A stretch of 64,000 nucleotides of DNA from Dyella_B humi (GTDB lineage Bacteria; Pseudomonadota; Gammaproteobacteria; Xanthomonadales; Rhodanobacteraceae): positions 620,001 to 684,000 of the forward strand of contig NZ_JADIKI010000023.1 of assembly GCF_044904605.1 (NCBI RefSeq). The letters are read 5' to 3'. Below, piece after piece: positions 41,380-50,189 of the stretch. Made by a program: the position numbers and the translations under genes. Positions within the stretch are counted from its first letter, which is position 1. Each line of letters opens with the position of its first letter. The notes beneath the pieces are model-generated. The model was given only the letters and a program-made list of their open reading frames with translations, was not told the origin of the DNA and searched no databases.

Positions 41380-42756
41380 ATGCCCGCCCTTATCGCCCAA
41401 CGCTCCAACCGTCGCGCTCCTACGCCCGTTGAAGCCACCGACCCCGTGCATCTCGCCACCACGCGCAAGCGCTTGAACGCCGCACAGCGCAGCTGGCTGG
41501 ATGAGAATGGCTTCGACGCAAAACCCGGCAGCGTGTGCCTGGTGCCGGATACGAACGGCAAGCTGGCGCGTGTACTGGTCGGCGTGGAACGGCAGGATCC
41601 CCTCGCCGCTTTGGCAGCCCTACCGCTGATGCTGCCTACCGGCGAATACAGTTTAGCTGCGGAAAGCGTGCCGCTGGACGCGGAACTCGCCGCACTCGGC
41701 TGGGCGCTGGGCGCGTATCAGTTCACTCGTTACCGCAATGCCAAGCGTCCGGGTTCGCCGCTGGTGGTCAGCGCGGAAACGCTAGCTGCGCTGACGCCGC
41801 AAATCGAAGCCACCTACTTCGTGCGCGACCTGGTCAACTTACCGACCGAAGACTTGGGGCCCAAGCAGCTCGCCGACCAGATCAAGGCGCTCGGCAAGAC
41901 GTACAAAGCGAAGGTGCGCGAGTGGGTGGGTGACGAACTGCTGGAAGACAATTTCCCCACTATCCACGCCGTCGGGCGCGCCAGCCATCGTCCGCCGCGT
42001 TTGGTCGAATTGAGCTGGGGCAAGGCCAGCGATCCGAAAGTAGTGCTGGTCGGTAAGGGCGTGTGCTTCGACACCGGCGGCCTGGATCTGAAATCCTCCG
42101 ATGGCATGCGCTGGATGAAGAAGGACATGGGCGGCGCCTCGCACGCGATCGCGCTGGCCGGATTGGTGATGGAAGCGAAACTGCCTGTGCGGCTCACGCT
42201 GCTGGTGCCGGCGGTGGAGAACGCGGTGGCCGGCAACGCGATGCGGCCGGGCGATGTGGTGGTCACGCGCGCCGGCCACAGCGTGGAGATCGACAACACT
42301 GACGCCGAAGGCCGCCTGATTCTGTGCGATGCACTGGCCTACGCGGCCGAGCAGAAGCCAGAGTTGATCATCGACTTCGCCACACTTACTGGCGCGGCGC
42401 GTGTGGCACTTGGCCCCGATCTGCCGGCGCTGTTCGCCAACGACGATGCGCTCGCCGAAGCCGCTCTAGCTTGCGGCAATGCCGTCGCCGATCCGCTGTG
42501 GCGGTTGCCGCTGTGGCGTCCGTACCGCAAGTTGTTGGAGTCTTATCTCGCCGATTTCGCCAATGCGGGCGCATCCCGCCATGCCGGCGCGATCACCGCG
42601 GCGCTGTTTATGGAGCGCTTCATTCCGGAAGGCATGCCATGGCTGCATCTGGATACCTATGCATGGAACGACGCTGATCGTCCCGGCCGTCCGCGCGGCG
42701 GCGAGGCGATGGGGTTGCGGGCGATGTATGCGTTGTTGAGCAAGCGGTACGGCTGA
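41380..42756 (+). CDS. M17 family leucyl aminopeptidase
   Basis: The 458-residue enzyme has the M17 C-terminal domain: VVLVGKGVCFDTGGLDLKS, MKKDMGG with its metal ligands Lys/Asp, VPAVENAVAGNAMRPGDVV, and the signature NTDAEGRLILCDAL. The conserved Asp/Glu/Lys/Arg set of the two-zinc site is present. It removes N-terminal residues from peptides in the cytoplasm. The N-terminal domain (residues 1-170) is shorter and unlike PepA, as in the diverged Xanthomonad paralogues. AAGGAA precedes the ATG at 41380. Confidence 0.92.
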   Translation: MPALIAQRSNRRAPTPVEATDPVHLATTRKRLNAAQRSWLDENGFDAKPGSVCLVPDTNGKLARVLVGVERQDPLAALAALPLMLPTGEYSLAAESVPLDAELAALGWALGAYQFTRYRNAKRPGSPLVVSAETLAALTPQIEATYFVRDLVNLPTEDLGPKQLADQIKALGKTYKAKVREWVGDELLEDNFPTIHAVGRASHRPPRLVELSWGKASDPKVVLVGKGVCFDTGGLDLKSSDGMRWMKKDMGGASHAIALAGLVMEAKLPVRLTLLVPAVENAVAGNAMRPGDVVVTRAGHSVEIDNTDAEGRLILCDALAYAAEQKPELIIDFATLTGAARVALGPDLPALFANDDALAEAALACGNAVADPLWRLPLWRPYRKLLESYLADFANAGASRHAGAITAALFMERFIPEGMPWLHLDTYAWNDADRPGRPRGGEAMGLRAMYALLSKRYG

Positions 42757-42792
42757 ACATTGCCGTAAATTATCTACATGACACCTCGAATA

Positions 42793-42906
42793 ACTCCCTC
42801 CCCTGCTTGCAGGGGAGGGTTGGGGTGGGGTGAGTACTTGCCATGAACTTCCCCGCAAGTGTTCACCCCCTCCCAACCTCCCCCTGCAAGCAGGGGGAGG
42901 AGCTTG
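42793..42906. repeat. Inverted-repeat element, copy 2 (C/G-rich arms)
   Basis: This is nearly identical to the element at 2101-2216, including CCCCTGCTTGCAGGGGAGGG, GGGGTGAGTACT and the AAGTGTTCACCCC centre, with only a few changes. Conservation over about 115 bases with no coding capacity points to a mobile or amplified non-autonomous element. Confidence 0.8.
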
Positions 42907-42989
42907 TCGCCCTTGCATGACTTCTGGCTTAGTCGCGCCGCCGTGCAACACCGCATGATGCCCGGATACTCCACCTGGCATTCCAACCC

Positions 42990-44720
42990 ATGCGCCCACT
43001 GCGTCCTGCCCTGCTCGCCATCAGTCTCGTCGCCAGCCTTGCCGGCTGCGCCAGCGTCCAACAGCATCAACCGCCGCTCACCGCACTCACGGAAAATTCC
43101 GGCGGTGTGATGCCGGCCGAACAGAAGCGCGTGCATTTCGATCATGCGGAGCTGCATATCGCGGTCGATCCTTCGCAGCAGCGCATCGATGCTACCGCCA
43201 CGCTGAGTTTCACCGCGCGCGAGCCTACCAACGTGCTGGTGCTGGATCTGGATCGCAACCTGCCGATCAGCGCTATCGAGCTGGACGGTAAACTGGTTGC
43301 TGCCACCGATTGGAGCAATCCGGAAGGACGCTTGCGCATCCAGTTGCCACGCACGCTGAGTGCCGGCGAACACGTCGCCACTACCGTGCACTATGGCGGC
43401 CAGCCGCACGTGGCGAAGAAGGCGCCGTGGGATGGCGGCTTCGTATGGAGCCACACGAAAGACGGCCAGCCGTGGGTAGGCAGCGCGGTGGAAGGCGAAG
43501 GCTGCGATCTGTTCTGGCCGTGCATCGATCATCCGCAGGGCAAGCCCGATCTGGTCGATCTGTACGTGACCGTGCCTAAGCCACTGGTGGCACCCGGCAA
43601 CGGCGTGCTGATCGGCATCAGCGACGAGGGCGACAAGCGCACCTATCACTGGCGTGCCAAGCATCCGACCACGTATGCGATTTCCATCAATGTGGGTCCG
43701 TATCAGGAGCTCACCGGCGAGTACCACAGCCGCTATGGCAACGTGATTCCGCTGCAATATTGGTATCTGTCCGGCGAGGAGGAGCAAGCGCGCAAGCTGT
43801 TTGCCGAATTTCCGCGCATGCTGGCCTTCAACGAAGCGATGATCGGCCCCTACCCCTTCGGTGACGAAAAGATGGGCGTGGTGGAGACACCGTATCTGGG
43901 CATGGAGCACCAGACCATCAACGCCTACGGCAATCACTACGCGAAGGACGGCAGCGGCTTCGACTGGCTGCTGCAGCATGAATTCGCGCACGAGTGGTTC
44001 GGCAACCAAGTGACCAATGCCGACTGGGACGACATGTGGTTGCACGAAGCCTTCGCGACGTACATGCAACCCCTATACAGCCAGGCGATCAACGGCGACA
44101 GGGGCTACTACGCCTGGCTCGACAAGATGCGCCTGGCACTGCGTGATCGTTATCCCGTCGTGTCTGGCAGCAGCAAGACCGAAGCACAGGTTTATGACGA
44201 TGAGCACGGCCCTGGCCTGGACATCTACGATAAGGGCGCATTGATGCTGCACTCGCTGCGCACGCTGATCGGCGACCGCGAGTTCTTCGAATGCCTGCGC
44301 GTGCTGGTGTATGACACGCCCGATCCGAAGCCCGGCCACTTCACGCCGCACTACGCCAGCGCGCACGATTTCATCGACATCGTGAACAAGGTGACTGGCC
44401 GCGACCTGAGCTGGTTCTTCAATGTGTACCTGTACCAGGCCGCGTTGCCGGCGCTGGATGAGCAACGTCAGGGCAACACGCTCAGTTTGCGCTGGCGTAC
44501 ACCGCACGACCTGCCTTTCCCGATGCCGGTGGAAGTACAGGTGGATGGCTCGCTGCACGTACTGCCGATGACGCATGGCGAAGGCAAGCTTGAGGTGCCT
44601 GCGGATGCGTTGGTGATCATCGATCCGCATTCGAAGCTGCTGCGTGATTTGCCGCAAGTGACGGAATTTCAGGAGTGGCAGAAGCAGCAGAAGGCGAAGG
44701 ACAAGGCGAAATCCAGTTAA
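42990..44720 (+). CDS. M1 family metallopeptidase, lipoprotein
   Basis: The 576-residue protein has a lipobox (ISLVASLAGC), so it is anchored at a membrane facing the periplasm. Domain 1 is beta-rich (residues 40-240). The catalytic zincin domain has the gluzincin motif HEFAHEWFGNQ with the third ligand in LHEAFATY (HExxH-x18-E) and an exopeptidase-type GMEHQT in place of the GAMEN box. A helical end follows. It is shorter than ePepN-type enzymes because the C-terminal domain is missing; members of this size resemble cold-active or leukotriene-hydrolase-like aminopeptidases. The role is peptide trimming in the envelope. Confidence 0.9.
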   Translation: MRPLRPALLAISLVASLAGCASVQQHQPPLTALTENSGGVMPAEQKRVHFDHAELHIAVDPSQQRIDATATLSFTAREPTNVLVLDLDRNLPISAIELDGKLVAATDWSNPEGRLRIQLPRTLSAGEHVATTVHYGGQPHVAKKAPWDGGFVWSHTKDGQPWVGSAVEGEGCDLFWPCIDHPQGKPDLVDLYVTVPKPLVAPGNGVLIGISDEGDKRTYHWRAKHPTTYAISINVGPYQELTGEYHSRYGNVIPLQYWYLSGEEEQARKLFAEFPRMLAFNEAMIGPYPFGDEKMGVVETPYLGMEHQTINAYGNHYAKDGSGFDWLLQHEFAHEWFGNQVTNADWDDMWLHEAFATYMQPLYSQAINGDRGYYAWLDKMRLALRDRYPVVSGSSKTEAQVYDDEHGPGLDIYDKGALMLHSLRTLIGDREFFECLRVLVYDTPDPKPGHFTPHYASAHDFIDIVNKVTGRDLSWFFNVYLYQAALPALDEQRQGNTLSLRWRTPHDLPFPMPVEVQVDGSLHVLPMTHGEGKLEVPADALVIIDPHSKLLRDLPQVTEFQEWQKQQKAKDKAKSS

Positions 44721-44740
44721 GCGCGTCACGTACCCCAAAT

Positions 44741-44774
44741 GGCCGTCATTCCCGCGGAAGCGGGAATGACGGCC
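44741..44774. repeat. Perfect 15-base-pair palindrome
   Basis: GGCCGTCATTCCCGC pairs perfectly with GCGGGAATGACGGCC around GGAA. It sits between convergent genes and resembles the REP vocabulary (GTCATTCC) seen at 45485-45606 and 50134-50166. It may end both transcripts. Confidence 0.7.
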
Positions 44775-44781
44775 ATGAGGA

Positions 44782-45387
44782 TTACGCAGAAGGTGACGCG
44801 CCGACGAGCTTGCGCAACTGCGCGAAAATCGCTCGCCATCCACGCACGATCTTCGGCAGCAACCAACAGATCAGCACGATAAACAGTGCCAGCAGAATCA
44901 ACAGCACCAGCGGGTGCTGCCACGTCAGATAGAGAATCCCCAGCAACGAAATATCCTCACCCGCACTGGCGCCCCAATTGCTGAAAGGCTCCGGCGAGGT
45001 ATTGATCAAGGCGCGCGTGCCCGACTTGGCCAGATGCGTGCCCGTAACCACCGCGCCACCTAGCAGCGCCGCGGCCACCTGCTCGTCCACGCCCGCGTTC
45101 TTGAACACGCCCCACGCCAGCAAGGTGCCAACGGGAATGCGGATGAAGGTATGGATGGAATCCCACACGCTGTCGAACACGGGTACTTTGTCGGCAAGAA
45201 ATTCGCCCACCATCAGCACTCCGCAAGTAATCAGCACCCAGTTGTGGCTAAGCACTTCCAGACCCGGCGGCAGCGTGACGTAACCCAGCCGGCCAAGCAG
45301 ACCGGCAATGAACAGCGTGGCGTAGAGGCGGATACCGCTGGCCCAGGCCAGGCCGCCGGCTAGAGCGAGGTTGGAGAGCAGGTTCAT
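44782..45387 (-). CDS. DUF4126 domain membrane protein
   Basis: The 201-residue protein matches DUF4126: an N-terminal LALAGGLAWASGIRLYATLFIAGLLGRLG, the EFLADKVPVFDSVWDSIHTFIRIP block, and a Gly-rich VAAALLGGAVVTGTHLAKSGTRALINTSPEP. About five spans are predicted. The conserved GxR and EFxADKxPxxDxxWD motifs are kept. Function unknown. The ATG at 45387 is chosen because the frame upstream reads a different, non-conserved sequence. Confidence 0.88.
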   Translation of the reverse strand: MNLLSNLALAGGLAWASGIRLYATLFIAGLLGRLGYVTLPPGLEVLSHNWVLITCGVLMVGEFLADKVPVFDSVWDSIHTFIRIPVGTLLAWGVFKNAGVDEQVAAALLGGAVVTGTHLAKSGTRALINTSPEPFSNWGASAGEDISLLGILYLTWQHPLVLLILLALFIVLICWLLPKIVRGWRAIFAQLRKLVGASPSA

Positions 45388-45484
45388 GGGCGGAAGATCC
45401 CTGGCGCCGAGAGGCTTGCGGCCATACTCGCTCCAAAAGATCCATATATCCATCGCCTTGCCACAGCCTCCGGCGCTACCTCAC

Positions 45485-45606
45485 CGTCATTCCGGCGCAG
45501 GCCGGAATCCAGTTTTAGTACGTCGTGCGAAGCACACAAAATCTTTTTATGTCGTGTGCTTCGCACGTCATGTTTTGACTGGATTCCGGCCTGCGCCGGA
45601 ATGACG
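45485..45606. repeat. Paired REP with nested GTGCGAAGCAC hairpin
   Basis: Outer arms (CATTCCGGCGCAGGCCGGAAT and its complement CCGGCCTGCGCCGGAATGAC) are about 75 bases apart. Between them, at 45525-45566, lies the stem GTGCGAAGCACAC/GTGTGCTTCGCAC with ATCTT in its loop, the same element as at 6805-6843. The composite suggests one element inserted within another, or a larger structured element. Confidence 0.75.
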
Positions 45607-45627
45607 AGCGAGAGACCGCGACGCAAA

Positions 45628-45659
45628 TAAAAAAGCAGCGCCGGAGCGCTGCTTTTTTT
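45628..45659 (-). terminator. Bidirectional Rho-independent terminator
   Basis: AAAAAAGCAGCGC and GCGCTGCTTTTTTT flank a CGGA loop. Read leftwards it ends the prc gene 15 bases before. Confidence 0.9.
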
Positions 45660-45674
45660 GTCCTGCCGAGTGGC

Positions 45675-47981
45675 TTACTTACCGCCTGTCGACGACGCCG
45701 GCTTCGGCGCTTGCGACGCACCCGGCTCCGTCATCGGTGTCGGCAGCGCCATCGCTCCATTCGTCGAAGCCATCGATGCACTATCGCCCAGCTTGCCGCC
45801 ATACGGCAGCACTTCTGCGGCCAGCTTCGGGTTGGCATCGATCAGGCCGATCGCGTCAAACAGGACGTGCGAGGTTTCCTGCAACTGCGGATCGGGTGCT
45901 TTCTTGGCCTCTTCCTGTTCCTTCAGCTCCGACTTCAGGCTGCGCTCGTTCGGGTTGAGGCCGTCGTCGAGCTGAGCCTCATCGTCAACGTCGGCAGTGC
46001 CACCGTCGATCGCTTTGTGGCGCGTGCGGAACTCGGCCTGGATCGCATCCAACTGCTTGCGCTCGGTCTCGCGCTGGTCGTAGTTCAGCGAGATGGAGGC
46101 GCGGTCGGCCAGCTTTTTGTACTGAGCGAGTTCGTCCAGCATCAGCTGCCAAGCCGGCGACTTAGCGACACGCGCGTCATGCATCTGCTCAAGCTGCGGC
46201 AGATACGCCTTCATGTCGGCCACCGGCTTGTAGTCGGCCGGCGCGATCTGCGTCCACGGCAACGCGTTGTCGTAAGTGGATTCGCCGAATTCCTTGTCGT
46301 CGCCGTTGCCTGGATACTGCATGTCCGGCGTAACGCCACGTAGCTGCGTGGAACCGCCATTGATGCGGAAGAATTCCTGCACGGTCATCTTCAGCGCGCC
46401 GTAGTCCGGCTTGCTGTCGGGATCGGCGGCGAAGCGGTTGAGGTCGATCAGTGTCTGCACCGTGCCCTTGCCGAAGGTCTGCGTGCCGATCACCAGGCCG
46501 CGGCCGTAATCCTGAATGGCCGCGGAGAAAATCTCCGAGGCCGAGGCTGTGCCGCGATTGACCAGCACCGCCAGCGGACCGCTCCAGGACATGCCCGGAT
46601 CGTCATCGCCCTGCACCTGCACTTGGCCACGTGCATCGCGCACCTGCACCACCGGACCCTTATCGATGAACAGGCCAGTGAGCTCGTTCGCCTCGTACAG
46701 CGAACCACCGCCGTTATTGCGCAGATCGATCACCACACCCTGCACGCCTTCGGTTTTCAGTTCGCCCAGCAGTTTGGCGACGTCGCGGGTGGCGCTCTTG
46801 AAGTTCTTGTCGCCTTCACTGCGCGCGCCGAAGTCGGAATAGAACATCGGCAGTTCGATCACGCCGATCTTGCGGGTGACGCCGGCATCGGTGATTTCGA
46901 TGACCTTCTTCTTGGCGGCCTGCTCTTCGATGGTGACTTTCTTGCGCACCAGCGTGATGCTTTCGTGCTTGCCGTCGGTGCCCTGGTCGCCGGGCACGAT
47001 CTCCAGGCGCACGGTGGTGTCTTTCTTGCCGCGGATGAGGTTGACCACGTCGTCGATGCGCCAGCCGACCACATCCGTCAGGGGACCGCTTTCGCCTTGG
47101 CCAACGCCGAGCACGTAGTCGCCCACGTGCAGCTTGCCGGACTTGATCGCCGGACCGCCGGGCACGAGTTCGCGGATCGCGGTGTAATCGTCGCGCTGCT
47201 GCAGCACCGCGCCGATGCCTTCCAGCGAGAGCTTCATCGAGATGTCGAAGTTCTCGGCCGCGCGTGGGCCCATGTAGTCGGTATGTGGATCGGTGGAGTT
47301 CGCATACGCGGTCATGAACGTCTGGAACGCGTCCTGGCCGTCGAGCTGTTTCACGCGATCGATGTAGTTGCTGTAGCGCTTGTCCAGCGTCTTGCGGATG
47401 TCGTCATCGGTCTTGCCGGCCAGTTTCAGGCGCAGCCAATCGTTCATGGTGCGCTTGCGCCACAAGTCGTCCAGCTCGGCCTTGTCCTTCGGCCAGTCGG
47501 CCTTCTTGCGGTCGATGGCGTAGGTGTCGTTGGTGTTGAAGTCGAAGCCCTGCTTCAACAGGCCGCGCGCGTAGTTCATGCGGTCGATGGCGCGCAGGAT
47601 GTACTGGTTGAAGATGTCGAACGGACCGGAGAGATCCTTATTCCAGATCGCGTTGCCGAACTGGTCCTTGTACTTGGCGAACTTCGCCATGTCTTCCTGC
47701 GTGAAGAACACCTTCTCGCCGTCGAGCAGCTTGAAGTACAGCGCGTAGATCTTCTGCGACATCGCATCGTCGAGCGGCTGCGCGTCGTAGTGGAAGCGGG
47801 TGAGCAGGTGCGCCGAGATCAGCGCCGCGCTGGCTTCATTGGTGTCCGGCTGCAACGGCAGCTCGGATACCTTGCGCGGTTTGCTGGCGCCAAGATCGGC
47901 CGCCGATTGCGCCAGCGTCGCAGTCGAGGTAACGCTGAGAGCGATCAGTAGAGCCAGCAGGGGACGAAAGCGAAAGATCAT
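45675..47981 (-). CDS. prc: Carboxy-terminal processing (tail-specific) protease
   Basis: The 768-residue periplasmic S41A protease has a signal peptide (PLLALLIALSVTSTATLAQ), an N-terminal helical domain, a PDZ domain (about residues 235-330, IGAVLQQRDDYTAIRELVPGGPA), and the catalytic Ser-Lys dyad in RGTASASEIFSAA and GTQTFGKGTVQT. A C-terminal helical region of 150 residues follows. It cleaves exposed hydrophobic C-termini, in E. coli those of PBP3 and MepS. The start is the ATG at 47981; the frame extends upstream into lipA but lacks homology. It follows lipA by 10 bases. Confidence 0.94.
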   Translation of the reverse strand: MIFRFRPLLALLIALSVTSTATLAQSAADLGASKPRKVSELPLQPDTNEASAALISAHLLTRFHYDAQPLDDAMSQKIYALYFKLLDGEKVFFTQEDMAKFAKYKDQFGNAIWNKDLSGPFDIFNQYILRAIDRMNYARGLLKQGFDFNTNDTYAIDRKKADWPKDKAELDDLWRKRTMNDWLRLKLAGKTDDDIRKTLDKRYSNYIDRVKQLDGQDAFQTFMTAYANSTDPHTDYMGPRAAENFDISMKLSLEGIGAVLQQRDDYTAIRELVPGGPAIKSGKLHVGDYVLGVGQGESGPLTDVVGWRIDDVVNLIRGKKDTTVRLEIVPGDQGTDGKHESITLVRKKVTIEEQAAKKKVIEITDAGVTRKIGVIELPMFYSDFGARSEGDKNFKSATRDVAKLLGELKTEGVQGVVIDLRNNGGGSLYEANELTGLFIDKGPVVQVRDARGQVQVQGDDDPGMSWSGPLAVLVNRGTASASEIFSAAIQDYGRGLVIGTQTFGKGTVQTLIDLNRFAADPDSKPDYGALKMTVQEFFRINGGSTQLRGVTPDMQYPGNGDDKEFGESTYDNALPWTQIAPADYKPVADMKAYLPQLEQMHDARVAKSPAWQLMLDELAQYKKLADRASISLNYDQRETERKQLDAIQAEFRTRHKAIDGGTADVDDEAQLDDGLNPNERSLKSELKEQEEAKKAPDPQLQETSHVLFDAIGLIDANPKLAAEVLPYGGKLGDSASMASTNGAMALPTPMTEPGASQAPKPASSTGGK

Positions 47982-47991
47982 AGAGGTCTCT

Positions 47992-48999
47992 TCAGGCGTG
48001 CTCGGTGACGCCAGCCGCGTGAGCCTGCTGGTCGGCGTGATAGGAAGAACGGACAAGCGGGCCGGATGCGACGTGATGGAAACCCATCGCCTCACCCGCC
48101 ACGCGCAAGGATTCAAATTCATCCGGCGTCCAGTAGCGCACCACCGGATGATGATGCGGCGTGGGCTGCAGGTACTGGCCGATGGTGATCATGTCGACGT
48201 CGTGCGCGCGCAGGTCGCGCAGCGTTTCGATCACCTGTTCGTAGGTTTCACCCAGGCCCAGCATGATGCCGGACTTGGTGGGCACGTCCGGATGCTGCGC
48301 CTTGAAGCGCTTGAGCAGATCCAGCGACCACTGGTAGTCAGCGCCCGGGCGCACTTCGCGATACAGGTGCGGCACGGTTTCCAGATTGTGGTTGAACACA
48401 TCCGGCGGGAAATCCTTCAGCACTTCCAGCGCGCGCTCCATGCGGCCCTTGCCGCGGAAATCGGGTGTAAGGATTTCGACGCGGGTATTTGGACTGGCAT
48501 GGCGCACGGCGCGGATGCAGGCGGCGAAATGCTCGGCGCCACCGTCGCGCAAATCGTCGCGATCCACCGAGGTGATCACCACGTACTTCAAGCGCATGTC
48601 GCGAATGGTGTCGGCCAGGCGCGCCGGTTCCAGCGGATCGGGGGCGGCCGGACGGCCATGCGCTACATCGCAGAAGGAACAGCGACGCGTGCACACGTCA
48701 CCGAGAATCATGAAGGTGGCGGTGCCCTTGCTGAAACATTCGTGGATGTTCGGGCAGGAGGCTTCTTCGCACACGGTCACCAACGCGTTCTCGCGCAAGC
48801 GCGCCTTCAATTGCTGCACGGCGTTGCCTTGCGGCAAGTGCACGCGAATCCAACTGGGCTTGCGCAAAGTGGGAACGTTGGTATCGAAGCTGGCGCGATT
48901 GAGCGCGATCTTGTCACCGCCGAGTTGCTTCTCGGCAGGGGCGCCACTGACGACGCTGATCGGAATGACTTTCGTGGAAGATGCGGTGGTATCGCTCAT
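47992..48999 (-). CDS. lipA: Lipoyl synthase
   Basis: This radical SAM enzyme inserts two sulfurs into octanoyl groups bound to the E2 and H proteins. The 335-residue chain has the auxiliary cluster Cys in CEEASCPNIHEC and the radical SAM motif CTRRCSFC. Also present are the conserved TSVDRDDLRDGG, HNLETVPHLYREVRPGADY, and a final RSSYHADQ (the Ser that ligates the auxiliary cluster). It overlaps lipB by the four bases ATGA, so the two are translationally coupled; prc follows 10 bases on. Confidence 0.98.
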   Translation of the reverse strand: MSDTTASSTKVIPISVVSGAPAEKQLGGDKIALNRASFDTNVPTLRKPSWIRVHLPQGNAVQQLKARLRENALVTVCEEASCPNIHECFSKGTATFMILGDVCTRRCSFCDVAHGRPAAPDPLEPARLADTIRDMRLKYVVITSVDRDDLRDGGAEHFAACIRAVRHASPNTRVEILTPDFRGKGRMERALEVLKDFPPDVFNHNLETVPHLYREVRPGADYQWSLDLLKRFKAQHPDVPTKSGIMLGLGETYEQVIETLRDLRAHDVDMITIGQYLQPTPHHHPVVRYWTPDEFESLRVAGEAMGFHHVASGPLVRSSYHADQQAHAAGVTEHA

Positions 49000-49703
49000 G
49001 AAATAGCTCTGACCGCCACGCGAGCGGGGAGTTCGGGGATCACGGGATTGGCCGGTTCACCTTCGAAGCCGAACTGTCGGCAGAACTCGCCAATCAGCAC
49101 CTCCTCGACGTCCGCCAGCCGCGATGGACCGCCCAAGTCTAGCACCTGCGTGACCGCCAGACCCTTGTAACCGCAAGGATTGATGCGGTGGAACGGCTCC
49201 AGGTCCATGTTCACATTGAAGGCCAGTCCGTGGAAGCTGCAGCCCCGGCGCACACGCAGGCCCAAGGCTGCCACCTTGGCGTCCGCAACGTAGACCCCCG
49301 GCGCGCCCTCGCGGCGGACGGCCTGGATATTCCAATGGTCCAGGGTATCGATGATGGCTTGCTCGATGCGGTTGACCAGCTCGCGCACCCCCAGCCCGGC
49401 GCGGCGCAGGTCGATCAGCGGATAGGCCACGATCTGGCCGGGGCCGTGGTAGGTGACCTGTCCACCGCGATCCACCGGCACCACCGGAATCTCGCCCGGC
49501 GCCAAGACGTGCTCCATCTTGCCGGCCTGCCCGAGGGTGAAGACGGGATCGTGCTCCAGCACCCACAGCTCATCCACGGTATCGGCTGTGCGGTTGTCGG
49601 TGAAGGCGCTCATGGCCTGCCAGACCGGCTCGTAGGGTTGGCGGCCCAGGCGGCGGACATGGAGCGGAGAACGGGGATCGGGGATCGGGGAACGCTCGGT
49701 CAC
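48996..49703 (-). CDS. lipB: Octanoyltransferase
   Basis: LipB transfers octanoate from acyl carrier protein to lipoyl domains, the step before LipA. Homology starts at VRRLGRQPYEP; GGQVTYHGPGQIVAYPLIDL, the catalytic Cys and Lys in GLRVRRGCSFHGLAFNVNMDLEPFHRINPCGY are all present. A GTG at 49703 is the best start, giving 235 residues. The first 15 codons (SPIPDPRSPL) lie inside one arm of a G-rich repeat element at 49669-49811, so the N-terminus was rebuilt from repeat DNA. Confidence 0.95.
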   Translation of the reverse strand: MTERSPIPDPRSPLHVRRLGRQPYEPVWQAMSAFTDNRTADTVDELWVLEHDPVFTLGQAGKMEHVLAPGEIPVVPVDRGGQVTYHGPGQIVAYPLIDLRRAGLGVRELVNRIEQAIIDTLDHWNIQAVRREGAPGVYVADAKVAALGLRVRRGCSFHGLAFNVNMDLEPFHRINPCGYKGLAVTQVLDLGGPSRLADVEEVLIGEFCRQFGFEGEPANPVIPELPARVAVRAIS

Positions 49704-49811
49704 GGCTAGACCATAGGTGCAGGTGTTTGACAGGCAGCAGATTGGGCTGATGGCGATAAGGAACAAGTGCCGGAAGCACCACGTTCCTTGTTCCCCGATT
49801 CCCGTTCCCTG
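49669..49811. repeat. G-rich inverted pair (GGGGATCGGGGAAC), copy in lipB start
   Basis: A G-rich arm (GAACGGGGATCGGGGATCGG) near 49669-49692 faces a complementary arm (TTCCTTGTTCCCCGATTCCC) near 49783-49811. Related pairs occur at 56649-56796 and 59479-59628. The left arm overlaps the coding sequence of lipB. Confidence 0.7.
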
Positions 49812-49815
49812 CTGT

Positions 49816-50103
49816 TCAAAGCGTATAGCGAATATCCGGATCCGCCCGCAGCACGCTATGCGCCAGGTCGTACTGCTCGCGCGTCTCGCAGCGGAAGCTA
49901 ACGGTGACGGAGAGAAAATTTCCCTCGCGCGAATGACGATGTTTCACGGTCTCATGCAGCACGTGCAAGCCGATGCCTTCGAGGATCTGCGGCACGCGGG
50001 CTTTCAGATCCGCGCTGGCGTTGCCCATGGCGGTGATCTCGAACTCGCCGGGAAACTGGAAACCCTGGCCTTCTTGCGCCTGAATGTCGCTCAGCTCTTT
50101 CAT
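49816..50103 (-). CDS. ybeD: YbeD-like DUF493 protein
   Basis: The 95-residue protein matches the DUF493 fold: FQFPGEFEITAMGN, then ILEGIGLHVLHETVKHRHSREGNFLSVTVSFRCETREQYDLAHSVLRADPDIRYTL. In E. coli ybeD lies between dacA and lipB; the same order here supports the call. The fold resembles ACT/regulatory domains and its function is not known. GGAGAAGG precedes the ATG at 50103. Confidence 0.9.
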   Translation of the reverse strand: MKELSDIQAQEGQGFQFPGEFEITAMGNASADLKARVPQILEGIGLHVLHETVKHRHSREGNFLSVTVSFRCETREQYDLAHSVLRADPDIRYTL

Positions 50104-50133
50104 AGGCCTTCTCCGCTTACTTGTCGTTCCACA

Positions 50134-50166
50134 GGCCGTCATTCTCGCTTTCGCGGGAAGACGGCC
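50134..50166. repeat. REP-like palindrome
   Basis: GGCCGTCATTCTCGC and GCGGGAAGACGGCC form an imperfect stem around TTTC, the same type as the perfect palindrome at 44741-44774. It lies between dacA and the ybeD-like gene. Confidence 0.6.
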
Positions 50167-50189
50167 CCGTGTGGTTCATGATGTGAAAC

